Notes under the pieces: model-generated
Seen by the model: only the letters and a program-made list of their open reading frames with translations
Told to the model about the DNA's origin: nothing
Database searches by the model: none
Translations under genes and position numbers: made by a program
Origin: Boseongicola sp. H5
Lineage (GTDB): Bacteria; Pseudomonadota; Alphaproteobacteria; Rhodobacterales; Rhodobacteraceae
Assembly: GCA_020622165.1 (NCBI GenBank)
Contig: JACNMN010000012.1
Location: forward strand, 1 to 64,000
DNA length: 64,000 bases
Reading direction: 5' to 3'
Part shown: in pieces, positions 44,050 through 53,016 of the stretch
Layout of the letters: each line of letters opens with the position of its first letter
Position numbering within the stretch: the first letter of the stretch is position 1

Positions 44050-44093
44050 AGAAAACGCTAGTTTCCCCCGCGGCAATTTGGCAAGCGTTTTCT
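44050..44093. promoter_or_regulatory. perfect 10-bp inverted repeat, probable LacI-type operator
   Basis: AGAAAACGCT (44050-44059) is repeated inverted as AGCGTTTTCT (44084-44093), with 24 bases between. Centres containing CG and A/T-rich flanks suit LacI-family half-sites. It lies in the divergent gap between the sugar-binding gene and the NTF2-fold gene, so it could control both. No LacI gene is in the window. Confidence 0.55.
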
Positions 44094-44118
44094 CATGGAT
44101 TTGCCGGAGGCGCCCAAA

Positions 44119-45123
44119 ATGACCGATCCCAGATCAGAGATCCACGATTTTCTTGGCGGCCTGTTGCGATGCCGCGAGCCGGATCTCGAAGGCTACGCCG
44201 CCACCCGTCTGGCGGAGGACGCGGTTTTCCACATAAGTGCGCCGGTCGAACGGTTGCAGGGCCGTCGCGCCATTCTGTCGGGTTTCATCCGTCCCTTGCG
44301 CGCGGCATTGACCCATTTGAACAGACGGGACGGGCTGTTTTTCGGCGGGCGCAACACGCGCGCAAATGGGGGAGACTGGATCGCCAGCCTGACCCATTAT
44401 GTGGGCCGTTTTTCCGCGCCGCTTTTCGGCATTCTGCCGGGCGACCGGTTGGTATTCCTGCGCGCCGGTGAGTTTTACCGGATCGAGGAAGGGCGGATCG
44501 TCGAGGCGCGGATCATCCTCGACCTGCTGGACCTGATGCGACAGACCGGGCGCTTCCCGCTGCCGTTTTCCTACGGGACGGAGATAACGTTTCCGGGCCC
44601 TGCGACCCACGACGGTGTGATCCCGCCGGACCGGGAGACCGGCGCCCGCAGCCTGGCCATCGTGGAGACGATGCTCGGCGCCCTGCATGATTATGACCCG
44701 ACCACATTCGGGTCGCAGTCGCAGATCGGCAGCGACGGGTTATGGGATGATGACCTGATGTGGTACGGGCCGGGCGGCATCGGCTCCACGACCGGCTGGG
44801 ACGGCTTCGTGGACCATCACCGCGCGTCTTTTCTGGGGGCTTTTCCCGACCGGAAGGGCGGCAATCACTACTGCCGGATCGGTGACGGGAGCTATGCAGC
44901 CGTCTCGGGCTGGCCGTCGATGACGATGACCCATCTGGGCCCCTATCTGGGCGTGGCACCGACCGGGCGCGCAATGACCCTGCGAGTGATGGATTTCTAT
45001 CGCTGCACCGACCGGAAGATCGCCGAAAACTGGGTCCTTCTGGACTATATCGACCTTCTCAACCAGATGGGACGTGATCCGATCTCGGACTCAAACAGAC
45101 TTGGCGGGCTTCCCGGCGAGTGA
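44119..45123 (+). CDS. tandem NTF2-fold (SnoaL-like) protein
   Basis: A 334-residue protein with two SnoaL-like halves: each contains a 'GRRAILSGFIRPL/GWDGFVDHHRASF'-type helix and a 'YRIEEGRIVEARIILDLLDL / YRCTDRKIAENWVLLDYIDL' strand-helix ending in D-L-x-N/RQ(M/T)GR. The second half aligns with the first, so it arose by duplication. SnoaL folds include polyketide cyclases and lactone isomerases. ATG 44119 is chosen over 44095 because GGAGG stands eight bases before it. Divergent from a sugar ABC operon; function unknown. Confidence 0.85.
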   Translation: MTDPRSEIHDFLGGLLRCREPDLEGYAATRLAEDAVFHISAPVERLQGRRAILSGFIRPLRAALTHLNRRDGLFFGGRNTRANGGDWIASLTHYVGRFSAPLFGILPGDRLVFLRAGEFYRIEEGRIVEARIILDLLDLMRQTGRFPLPFSYGTEITFPGPATHDGVIPPDRETGARSLAIVETMLGALHDYDPTTFGSQSQIGSDGLWDDDLMWYGPGGIGSTTGWDGFVDHHRASFLGAFPDRKGGNHYCRIGDGSYAAVSGWPSMTMTHLGPYLGVAPTGRAMTLRVMDFYRCTDRKIAENWVLLDYIDLLNQMGRDPISDSNRLGGLPGE

Positions 45124-45706
45124 GCCGGCCCCGGAGACCATCGGGCTCGTGCCGCAGCGCGCGGAGGCCGCCAAAGCCTCATGACACTTCGCCGCACCGC
45201 CTGTCCGCATTGCGAAGTGGCCGCCCCGAAGGCTGAGTGCTGTCGAAAACCCCGAAAGGGGAAGCCCTTGATCCAACATCACAATTTCGGCATTAGTCAA
45301 GTAATTTACAATACCCGGGCCGAAGTATGAAAATCTGTTACAGAAAAATCTTTTCCCGTCAGGAACATGTTCTGAATTTGCCGGTTTCCTGTAATGTCCG
45401 AGCACCGGTTCCGCAGCGTAATGATCAAGTCCTTAGGTGGTTCGGAGCCGGGCGGAAATACCCGATCTGAGATGAGTAGGGCGGGGACGAACAGCCCCGA
45501 AAACATCGCCAGAACGGATTCCGTGATACGGTTGGGGAGGCTAACCATTTCATTCGGCCCGGCATGCCCGGGCTCCGGCCAAGGGGGGCGCCTCGCTGCG
45601 CTGATCCGGCCGGGATTGCGCCACGCGTGGGGCCCGCCCGGACCCCGAAGGCTCAGCGCGTTGTGCCGATGGGAACCGAGCCGAGACTCGTTAAGGGAGA
45701 GAGACC
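45124..45706. other. long leader upstream of acs, no gene seen
   Basis: 583 bases without a convincing gene. Visible are a CCCC-GAAA-GGGG hairpin (45250-45261), an AT-rich patch (45280-45400) with a perfect palindrome GAACATGTTC (45363-45372), and a GCCCGG/CCGGGC hairpin (45557-45573). The length suggests a regulated acs promoter with activator sites, or a structured 5' leader. No known riboswitch was recognised. Confidence 0.5.
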
Positions 45707-47641
45707 TTGCCCAAAGATACGCCCGATTTGCTGCCCGACGCCCATATCGATGCGGCCCGCTATGAGGAGATGTACGCCGCCTCCGTCAACGACCCCGAAG
45801 GGTTCTGGGGCGAGCATGGCAAGCGGATCGACTGGATCAAGCCCTATACCAAGGTCAAGGATACCTCCTTCGCCCATGACGACGTGCATGTGAAATGGTT
45901 CGAGGATGGCACGCTGAACGTGTCGGCCAACTGCATCGACCGGCATCTGGACAGCAGGGGCGACAAGACCGCGATCATCTTCGAGCCCGACGATCCGAAT
46001 GACGAAGCCAGACACATCACCTACAAACAGCTCGCCAGGGAGGTCGGCACATTCGCCAATGTGCTGAAGGAATGCGGCGTGCGGAAGGGCGACCGCGTGG
46101 TGCTCTATCTGCCAATGATCCCCGAGGCCGCCTATGCGATGCTGGCCTGCGCCCGGATCGGGGCGATCCATTCCATCGTGTTCGCGGGGTTCTCGCCGGA
46201 TGCGCTTGCCGCCCGGGTCAACGGTTCCGGCGCCAAGCTGGTGATCACCGCGGACGGCGCGCCGCGCGGCGGGCGCGTGACCGAGCTCAAGGACAACGTC
46301 AACAAGGCGCTGTTGCACAATGTGCTGGGCACAAGATGTCTCGTGGTCAAACGCACCGGCGATCAGGTTGCCTGGGTCGGCGGGCGCGACATCTGGTATG
46401 ACGATCTTGCCGAGCGGGTCAGCAGCGACTGCCCGCCCGAAGAGATGAACGCCGAGGATCCGCTTTTCATCCTCTACACCTCTGGCTCCACCGGACAGCC
46501 GAAGGGTGTGGTGCACACCACCGGCGGCTACCTCGTCTATGCCTCCATGACCCACGAATACACGTTCGACTACAAGGACGGCGATGTCTTCTGGTGCACG
46601 GCCGATGTGGGCTGGGTGACCGGGCACAGCTATATCGTCTACGGCCCGCTGGCCAATGGCGCCACGACCCTGATGTTCGAGGGCGTGCCGACCTACCCCG
46701 ATGCGGGCCGTTTCTGGCAGGTGTGCGAAAAGCACAAGGTCAACCAGTTCTACACCGCCCCCACCGCGATCCGCGCATTGATGGGCAAGGGCACCGGCTT
46801 TGTCGAGAAGTACGACCTGAGCAGTCTGAAACTGCTTGGCACCGTGGGCGAGCCGATCAACCCCGAGGCCTGGAACTGGTACAACGAGAATGTCGGCAAG
46901 GGCACCTGCCCCATCGTCGACACCTGGTGGCAGACCGAAACGGGCGGCCACATGATGACCCCCCTGCCCGGCGCCCATACCTTGAAACCGGGGGCCGCGC
47001 AGAAGCCGTTTTTCGGGGTGCAGCCCCTGGTGCTGGACCCGACCTCGGGCGAGGTCGTCGAAGGAAACGGGGTCGAAGGCGTTCTGGTGATCGCCGATAG
47101 CTGGCCGGGCCAGATGCGCACGGTCTATGGCGACCACGATCGTTTCGTGCAGACCTATTTCAGCGATTACAAGGGCTACTACTTCTCGGGCGATGGCTGT
47201 CGCCGGGATGCCGATGGCGATTACTGGATCACGGGCCGTGTCGACGACGTGATCAACGTGTCCGGCCACCGTATGGGCACCGCCGAGGTCGAAAGCGCGC
47301 TGGTCGCCCATGAGACCGTTTCGGAGGCCGCCGTCGTCGGCTATCCGCATCCGGTGAAGGGACAGGGCATCTATTGCTACGTGACCCTGATGAATGACGA
47401 AACGCCGTCGGACGAGTTGAAGAAAACGCTGTCGGACTGGGTGCGCCGCGAGATCGGCCCGATTGCGAAACCGGATGTCATTCAATGGGCGCCGGGGCTG
47501 CCCAAGACCCGCTCGGGCAAGATCATGCGCCGCATCCTGCGCAAGATTGCGGAGAACGATTTCGACAGCCTTGGCGATACATCGACGCTGGCCGACCCGT
47601 CCGTGGTCGACGAGCTGATCGAAAACCGTGAGAAGAGCTGA
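45707..47641 (+). CDS. acs: acetyl-CoA synthetase
   Basis: A 644-residue AMP-forming ligase activating acetate to acetyl-CoA. Motifs: [36 protein letters not shown], and the C-terminal acetylatable lysine in [15 protein letters not shown]. Length and N-terminus ([20 protein letters not shown]) match Acs. The start is TTG at 45707 behind AAGGGAGAG; no ATG fits. It heads a module with adenylate kinase, a DUF4212 protein and an acetate-type symporter. Confidence 0.97.
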   Translation: MPKDTPDLLPDAHIDAARYEEMYAASVNDPEGFWGEHGKRIDWIKPYTKVKDTSFAHDDVHVKWFEDGTLNVSANCIDRHLDSRGDKTAIIFEPDDPNDEARHITYKQLAREVGTFANVLKECGVRKGDRVVLYLPMIPEAAYAMLACARIGAIHSIVFAGFSPDALAARVNGSGAKLVITADGAPRGGRVTELKDNVNKALLHNVLGTRCLVVKRTGDQVAWVGGRDIWYDDLAERVSSDCPPEEMNAEDPLFILYTSGSTGQPKGVVHTTGGYLVYASMTHEYTFDYKDGDVFWCTADVGWVTGHSYIVYGPLANGATTLMFEGVPTYPDAGRFWQVCEKHKVNQFYTAPTAIRALMGKGTGFVEKYDLSSLKLLGTVGEPINPEAWNWYNENVGKGTCPIVDTWWQTETGGHMMTPLPGAHTLKPGAAQKPFFGVQPLVLDPTSGEVVEGNGVEGVLVIADSWPGQMRTVYGDHDRFVQTYFSDYKGYYFSGDGCRRDADGDYWITGRVDDVINVSGHRMGTAEVESALVAHETVSEAAVVGYPHPVKGQGIYCYVTLMNDETPSDELKKTLSDWVRREIGPIAKPDVIQWAPGLPKTRSGKIMRRILRKIAENDFDSLGDTSTLADPSVVDELIENREKS

Positions 47642-47651
47642 GGGGGTGGAA

Positions 47652-48341
47652 ATGATGGCAGAGACCACAACCCGCCCGGTAAACCTGATTTTGCTGGGGC
47701 CCCCGGGTGCCGGCAAGGGCACGCAGGCCCGAATGCTGGAGGAGGCATTCGGGTTGGTGCAACTGTCCACCGGCGATCTGCTGCGCGGGGCCGTGGCGTC
47801 CGGCACACCCGCCGGGCTTGCCGCGAAAACCGTGATGGATGCGGGCGAGCTTGTCTCCGACGAGATCGTTCTGGCGGTGCTGAAAGAGCGGCTTGACGGC
47901 CCCGATCTGGCCAGGGGAACCATACTGGACGGCTTTCCCCGGACCGAGGCACAGGCCCGGGCCCTCGATACGCTTCTTGCTGCAAAAGGGCAGAAGATCG
48001 ACGCGGCGATCAGCCTGAAGGTCGAGGACGAAGCGATGATCGCGCGTGTTGCGGGCCGCTATACCTGCGCCGCCTGCGGCGAAGGGTATCACGACGATTT
48101 CAAACAGCCCCGGGCAGAGGGCATGTGCGACAAATGCGGCGGCACGGAGATGAAACGCCGTGCCGATGACAATGCCGAAACGGTCCGCACCCGGCTGCAG
48201 GCCTATCACGCACAGACCGCACCGCTGATCGACTACTACAACGCACGCGGCACGCTGACGGAGGTGTCCGCCATGGGCGACATCACCGTCATTGCCGCTG
48301 ATCTTGATGCCATCGTCGGCAAGCTGACGCAGGTGTCTTAA
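47652..48341 (+). CDS. adk: adenylate kinase (zinc-LID type)
   Basis: A 229-residue long-type adenylate kinase: P-loop LLGPPGAGKGTQA, NMP-binding STGDLLR and DGFPRTEAQA, and a LID with a four-Cys zinc site (YTCAACGEGYHDDF, then CDKCGG). It converts AMP plus ATP to two ADP, and so recycles the AMP made by Acs. Starts 11 bases after acs (ATG 47652 or 47655). Alphaproteobacteria normally keep adk in the ribosomal protein region, so this is probably a second, acetate-linked copy. Confidence 0.94.
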   Translation: MMAETTTRPVNLILLGPPGAGKGTQARMLEEAFGLVQLSTGDLLRGAVASGTPAGLAAKTVMDAGELVSDEIVLAVLKERLDGPDLARGTILDGFPRTEAQARALDTLLAAKGQKIDAAISLKVEDEAMIARVAGRYTCAACGEGYHDDFKQPRAEGMCDKCGGTEMKRRADDNAETVRTRLQAYHAQTAPLIDYYNARGTLTEVSAMGDITVIAADLDAIVGKLTQVS

Positions 48342-48443
48342 CCGGAATTCGCCGAGGCCCGGACCCAACATCGGGTGGCGGCGAGTACAATGCCCGTCGG
48401 ATCAAGGAGGGTCCGGCAGGCGATCACTCGAAGGGAGTAAGCA

Positions 48444-48704
48444 ATGGCAGAACAGCCAAATAACAACGCGTACTGGGCCGCGAATATCCGTCTGGTCACC
48501 ATCTGCTTGGTGATCTGGGCAATTGCGTCCTACGGATTCGCGATTCTGCTTCGCCCGATGCTTTCTGGCATCGCGGTGGGCGGCACGGACCTGGGCTTCT
48601 GGTTTGCCCAGCAGGGATCCATCCTCGTCTTCCTCGTCCTGATCTTCTTCTATGCATGGCGCATGAACAAGATCGACAAGGAACATGGCGTGGACGAAGA
48701 GTAA
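48444..48704 (+). CDS. DUF4212 membrane protein, symporter partner
   Basis: An 86-residue protein with two TM helices (VTICLVIWAIASYGFAILL and GSILVFLVLIFFYAWRMNKI) and the DUF4212 pattern (YWAANIRL...FWFAQQGSI). It is the standard small companion of VC_2705-type solute:sodium symporters, a counterpart of YjcH beside ActP in E. coli. Good ribosome site (AAGGGAG). Sits 15 bases before the symporter. Confidence 0.92.
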   Translation: MAEQPNNNAYWAANIRLVTICLVIWAIASYGFAILLRPMLSGIAVGGTDLGFWFAQQGSILVFLVLIFFYAWRMNKIDKEHGVDEE

Positions 48705-48719
48705 GGGACGGACCAGACC

Positions 48720-50501
48720 ATGGATCAGACAACACTCAATATCATCGTTGTGGGGCTGTCGTTCGCGCTCTACTTCGGGATCGCGATCTGGGCCCGAGCG
48801 GGCTCCACGTCGGAATTCTATGCCGCCGGACGGGGTGTGAACCCGGTCGTCAACGGCATGGCCACCGCGGCCGACTGGATGTCGGCGGCTTCCTTCATCT
48901 CTATGGCGGGCCTCATCGCCTTTGTCGGCTACCAGAACTCCACCTTCCTGATGGGCTGGACCGGCGGCTACGTGCTGATGGCGATGCTCCTTGCACCCTA
49001 CCTCCGCAAGTTCGGCAAGTTCACCGTCCCGGAGTTCATCGGCGACCGCTACTACTCGAACACGGCGCGCGTCGTGGCCGTTGTCGCGTTGATCGTCATC
49101 TCGGTGACCTACGTGATCGGGCAGATGACCGGCGCGGGCGTGGCCTTCTCGCGCTTCCTTGAAGTCAGCTCGACCAACGGTCTGCTGATCGCTTCGGCCG
49201 TCGTCTTCGTCTACGCCGTTCTCGGCGGGATGAAGGGCATCACCTACACCCAGGTGGCGCAGTATTGCGTTCTGATCATCGCCTATACGATCCCGGCGAT
49301 CTTCATCTCGCTGCAGCTGACGGGTAATCCGATCCCGGGCCTCGGCCTGTTCTCGGATATGTCCGCGGGCAATACGGGCCAGGGCACGCCGCTTCTGGTC
49401 ACGCTGGACGGCCTTCTGACCGACCTCGGCTTCAGCGCCTACACCACGGGCTCCTCGCCCTGGCTGATGGCCCTCTTCACCCTGTCGCTGATGATCGGTA
49501 CCGCGGGTCTGCCGCATGTGATCATCCGCTTCTTCACGGTGCCGAAGGTCGCCGACGCACGCTGGTCCGCCGGCTGGGCGCTGGTGTTCATCGCGCTGCT
49601 GTACCTGACGGCTCCGGCCGTGGGCGCAATGGCACGCCTGAACATCACGACCACCATGTGGCCCGAAGGTGTGCAAGGCGAAGCCGTGGCGGTCGAGGAC
49701 CTGCCGAACTGGTTCGAAACGTGGCAGGTCACCGGCCTGCTCGGCGTCGAGGACAAGAACGGTGACGGCCGCATCCAGTACTACAACGACAGTTCCGAAG
49801 AGATGCAGGCACTGGCGGCAGAACGTGGCTGGGAAGGCAACGAGCTCGTCACCTTCAACCGTGACATCCTCGTGCTCGCCAACCCGGAGATCGCGCAGCT
49901 TCCGGGCTGGGTTATCGCGCTGATCGCCGCCGGCGGCATCGCGGCGGCCCTCTCGACGGCGGCGGGTCTGCTACTGGCCATCTCCTCGGCCATCAGCCAC
50001 GACCTCATCAAGTCGGTGATCAACCCGGGTATCTCTGAGAAAGGCGAACTTGTGGCCGCCCGAATCTCGATGGCCGGTGCGATCGTACTGGCGACATGGC
50101 TCGGGCTCAATCCACCGGGCTTCGCGGCGCAGACCGTGGCTCTGGCCTTCGGTCTGGCGGCGGCATCGCTCTTCCCGACGCTGATGATGGGGATTTTCTC
50201 CAAGCGGATGAACTCCGCCGGGGCGACAGCAGGGATGCTGGCCGGTCTGATCCTGACCTGCCTGTATCTGTTCACCTATCTGGGCTGGTTCTTCATCCCC
50301 GGTACGAACATGCTGGAAAACACCGCATCGAACTACCTGTTCGGCATCCCGCCGACCCATTTCGGGCCGATCGGTGCAGTGGCGAACTTCCTGGTTGCCT
50401 ATCTGGTGAGCCGTGTCACGGCAGAACCGCCGCAGCACATCCAGGAACTGGTGGAATCTGTCCGTATCCCCCGCGGGGCGGGTGCGGCGACAGACCACTA
50501 G
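48720..50501 (+). CDS. solute:sodium symporter, VC_2705/ActP type
   Basis: A 593-residue 13-TM SSSF-family protein, probably an acetate permease. Motifs: FYAAGRGVNPVVNGMATAAD, WMSAASFISMAGLIAFVGYQ, YTQVAQYCVLIIAYTIPAIF. A hydrophilic insert of about 90 residues between later TM helices carries DKNGDGRIQYYN (residues 345-356), which has the D-x-N-x-D-G-x-I pattern of an EF-hand calcium loop. The insert is probably periplasmic. ATG directly follows the DUF4212 gene. A strong terminator lies 50 bases after the stop. Confidence 0.94.
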   Translation: MDQTTLNIIVVGLSFALYFGIAIWARAGSTSEFYAAGRGVNPVVNGMATAADWMSAASFISMAGLIAFVGYQNSTFLMGWTGGYVLMAMLLAPYLRKFGKFTVPEFIGDRYYSNTARVVAVVALIVISVTYVIGQMTGAGVAFSRFLEVSSTNGLLIASAVVFVYAVLGGMKGITYTQVAQYCVLIIAYTIPAIFISLQLTGNPIPGLGLFSDMSAGNTGQGTPLLVTLDGLLTDLGFSAYTTGSSPWLMALFTLSLMIGTAGLPHVIIRFFTVPKVADARWSAGWALVFIALLYLTAPAVGAMARLNITTTMWPEGVQGEAVAVEDLPNWFETWQVTGLLGVEDKNGDGRIQYYNDSSEEMQALAAERGWEGNELVTFNRDILVLANPEIAQLPGWVIALIAAGGIAAALSTAAGLLLAISSAISHDLIKSVINPGISEKGELVAARISMAGAIVLATWLGLNPPGFAAQTVALAFGLAAASLFPTLMMGIFSKRMNSAGATAGMLAGLILTCLYLFTYLGWFFIPGTNMLENTASNYLFGIPPTHFGPIGAVANFLVAYLVSRVTAEPPQHIQELVESVRIPRGAGAATDH

Positions 50502-50551
50502 GGGATTGCGCCTTTCCAGGGCCTGCGTCACCGTGGGCCCTGCTACATCAT

Positions 50552-50584
50552 GGGCGCATCCCGCCTGATCGGGATGCGCCCTTT
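50552..50584 (+). terminator. strong intrinsic-type terminator after the symporter
   Basis: GGGCGCATCCCG-CCTGAT-CGGGATGCGCCC is a perfect 12-bp stem with a six-base loop, followed by TTT. It lies just after the symporter and 25 bases before the DUF294 gene. It probably limits or ends transcription of the acs-symporter operon. Confidence 0.85.
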
Positions 50585-50608
50585 CCAGTTCAGCGGGCGT
50601 TTGGACAC

Positions 50609-52423
50609 ATGACCTTCGATCTTGCCACGATCCTGACCCAGACCCATCCCTATGACAGCCTGCCCGCGGAGGATCAGGCGCTGCTGGCCGGAGAACTCTC
50701 CGAAGTCACGTTCGACACCAACGAGGTGATCTACCGCATCGGCGCACCGCAGACGGCGCTCTTCCTCATCCTGAGCGGCCGCGTGAACATCACCGATGAG
50801 ACGGGCGAGCTGGTCTCGATCCTCGGTCCGAAGAACTCCTTCGGGGAACGCGGCCTGATGAAGGACGGCATGGCCGCCGTCACCGCCACCGCGGCGGAGC
50901 CCACCACGCTTGTCGCCATACCGGCCGAAATTTTTCACCGGCTGATCGGCGAACATCCGGCGGTCCGCCGGTTTTTCGACCGGACCCGGCCCGCCATGGC
51001 CCGCAAGCAGGACCTGACGACCATGGCCCTGTCGGACATCATGACGCCCGGGCCTTTGACCTGCCCTCCCGGCACGTCGCTGATCGAGGCCGCACGGATG
51101 ATGCGCGACCGGCGCGTGTCCTGCGTGATCGTCTCCGAAAAGGGTGAAGCGAGCGGTATTCTGACCACCCGCGACCTGACCAACAAGGCGCTGGCGGAGG
51201 GGCTGGCGTATGACACCCCCGTCAGGCAGATCATGACGCCCGATCCGATTACGCTGCCGCCCACGGCGCTGGTTTCGGACGTTCTTCATGCCATGGTGGA
51301 ACGCGGCATCACCCATATGCCCGTGACCGACGGCGGGCGGCTTGTCGGCATTCTGACGCAGACCGATCTGACCCGGTTTCAGGCCACATCCTCGGCCGCG
51401 CTGATCGAAGAGATCACCTATGCGCAAAGCACATCCGCGCTGGCCCAGATCGTGGGCCGCATCCCGCAGCTGCTGGTGCAACTCGTGGGGGCCCACAACG
51501 CCCATCAGGTCGTGACGCGGCTGATCACCGATATCGGCGATGCGACCACGCGGCGGCTGCTTGCGATGGCCGAGGAAAAACTCGGCCCCCCGCCCATGCG
51601 CTATCTTTGGCTTGCCTGCGGATCGCAGGGCCGGCAGGAGCAGACCGGCATTTCGGATCAGGACAACTGCCTGATCCTGGACGATGCCACGACCGAGGCG
51701 GATGACGCCTATTTCGCAGCGCTGGCCAAATTCGTCTCCGACGGCCTTGACGAGGCGGGGTATTTCTATTGTCCGGGCGACATGATGGCGACCAACCCGA
51801 AATGGCGCCAGCCGCTGAGCACATGGCGGAAGTATTTCCGGGGCTGGATCGCCAAGCCGGACCCGGAGGCACAGATGCTGGCCTCTGTCATGTATGATCT
51901 GCGCGCGATCGGCGGCGACGCGGAGCTGTTTTCGGGATTGCAGGAAGAAACCCTCGCGCAATCGGCCAAGAACAGCATCTTCGTGGCCCACATGATTTCC
52001 AACTCCCTCAAGCATACGCCGCCGCTTGGCCTGTTTCGCGGCTTCGCCACCGCCCGTACGGGCGAACACAAGAACATGATCGACCTGAAGCACAGCGGTG
52101 TCGTGCCGGTCGTCGATCTGGGGCGGATCTATGCGCTGCGGGGTCAGCTGACCCAGGCCAATACCCGGGCGCGTCTGGTTTCGGCGGTGGAGACGGGCAT
52201 CATCTCCGCCACCGGCGGGCGTGACCTGATCGACGCCTATGACATGATTGCCGATACCCGGCTGGCCCATCAGGCCGCACAGATCAAGCGCGGCGAAAAG
52301 CCGGACAATTTCATGCCGCCATCCGATCTGAGCGATTTCGAACGCAGTCATCTGCGCGACGCCTTCGTCGTCGTCAAAACCATGCAATCCGCCGCCGGCT
52401 CCCGCGGCGGTCATCTGAGCTGA
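50609..52423 (+). CDS. CNMP-CBS-DUF294 nucleotidyltransferase-like regulator
   Basis: A 604-residue soluble protein with four parts: a cyclic-nucleotide-binding-type domain (residues 15-130, ALFLILSGRVNITDETGELV), two CBS domains (about 140-265, SDIMTPGPLTCPPGTS and RQIMTPDPITLPPTALVSDV), the DUF294 nucleotidyltransferase motif (GSQGRQEQTGISDQDNCLI near 337) and a DUF294 C-terminal helical domain (LSTWRKYFRGW on). The motif is GlnD/GlnE-like, so it may transfer a nucleotidyl group to a target such as the symporter or Acs. This family often sits next to acetate symporters. Start lies 25 bases after the terminator. Confidence 0.93.
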   Translation: MTFDLATILTQTHPYDSLPAEDQALLAGELSEVTFDTNEVIYRIGAPQTALFLILSGRVNITDETGELVSILGPKNSFGERGLMKDGMAAVTATAAEPTTLVAIPAEIFHRLIGEHPAVRRFFDRTRPAMARKQDLTTMALSDIMTPGPLTCPPGTSLIEAARMMRDRRVSCVIVSEKGEASGILTTRDLTNKALAEGLAYDTPVRQIMTPDPITLPPTALVSDVLHAMVERGITHMPVTDGGRLVGILTQTDLTRFQATSSAALIEEITYAQSTSALAQIVGRIPQLLVQLVGAHNAHQVVTRLITDIGDATTRRLLAMAEEKLGPPPMRYLWLACGSQGRQEQTGISDQDNCLILDDATTEADDAYFAALAKFVSDGLDEAGYFYCPGDMMATNPKWRQPLSTWRKYFRGWIAKPDPEAQMLASVMYDLRAIGGDAELFSGLQEETLAQSAKNSIFVAHMISNSLKHTPPLGLFRGFATARTGEHKNMIDLKHSGVVPVVDLGRIYALRGQLTQANTRARLVSAVETGIISATGGRDLIDAYDMIADTRLAHQAAQIKRGEKPDNFMPPSDLSDFERSHLRDAFVVVKTMQSAAGSRGGHLS

Positions 52424-52437
52424 CAGGAAAACCGCCC

Positions 52438-52965
52438 ATGTTCTTCACCCTTATCGCCACTCTTTTCGCCGGGCTTGCCGGTGCCGGCATGGTGATGCTG
52501 CTCAGAACCATACTGAAGGACCGGGTTCCGAAATGGGCGACACCGATTGCCGCCGGTGCCGCCATGATCGCCGCGACCATCGGCAGCGAATATGCCTGGT
52601 ATGATGGCACGTTGCAGACCCTGCCCGCGGGAATGGAGGTGGTCGCGACGCGCGAAAACCAATCCTGGTGGCGTCCGTGGACCTTTGTCGTTCCCTATAC
52701 CGACGGGTTCGTGGCCGTCGATCAGAGTTCGGTTCGCACCAATGACGCCGTGCCGGGCGTGCATTTGCTGAATGTCTATGTCTTCGCGCGCTGGCAGGCG
52801 GCAACGCAAATCCCGTCGCTCGTGGATTGCATCGGCAACCGCCGCGCCGACGTCATCGACGGGATCGAGTTCGACGAAAACGGCACTCCGGTCGATGCCG
52901 ACTGGCGCGAGGTCGCGCCCGACGACGCCTTGCTTGCCGCCGTCTGCGTGGAGGCCGTCAGCTGA
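52438..52965 (+). CDS. small membrane protein of unknown function
   Basis: A 175-residue protein. Its first 40 residues hold two TM segments (MFFTLIATLFAGLAGAGMVM, WATPIAAGAAMIAATIGSEY) followed by a periplasmic-looking soluble domain (RENQSWWRPWTFVVPYTDGF on) with a late Cys pair (VDCIGN ... AAVCVEA). No family was recognised. It lies 14 bases after the DUF294 gene and 50 before the exonuclease gene, in the same run, so it likely belongs to the acetate module. Confidence 0.75.
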   Translation: MFFTLIATLFAGLAGAGMVMLLRTILKDRVPKWATPIAAGAAMIAATIGSEYAWYDGTLQTLPAGMEVVATRENQSWWRPWTFVVPYTDGFVAVDQSSVRTNDAVPGVHLLNVYVFARWQAATQIPSLVDCIGNRRADVIDGIEFDENGTPVDADWREVAPDDALLAAVCVEAVS

Positions 52966-53016
52966 ACCACCGGCCGGGAGGGGCCGACACCCGCGGGTAG
53001 GAGGAGGCCCGCAGCC

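Noticed and set aside
45361-45380. Possible LexA/SOS box around GAACATGTTC
   Set aside because: The alphaproteobacterial LexA box GTTC-N7-GTTC is not matched; only a short palindrome is present.
48342-48443. Terminator between adk and DUF4212
   Set aside because: Only an imperfect stem with no T-run was found, and the genes form one functional set.
50096-50608. Long N-terminal extension of the DUF294 gene
   Set aside because: The open frame runs through the end of the symporter gene and the terminator hairpin; the CNMP domain starts after ATG 50609.
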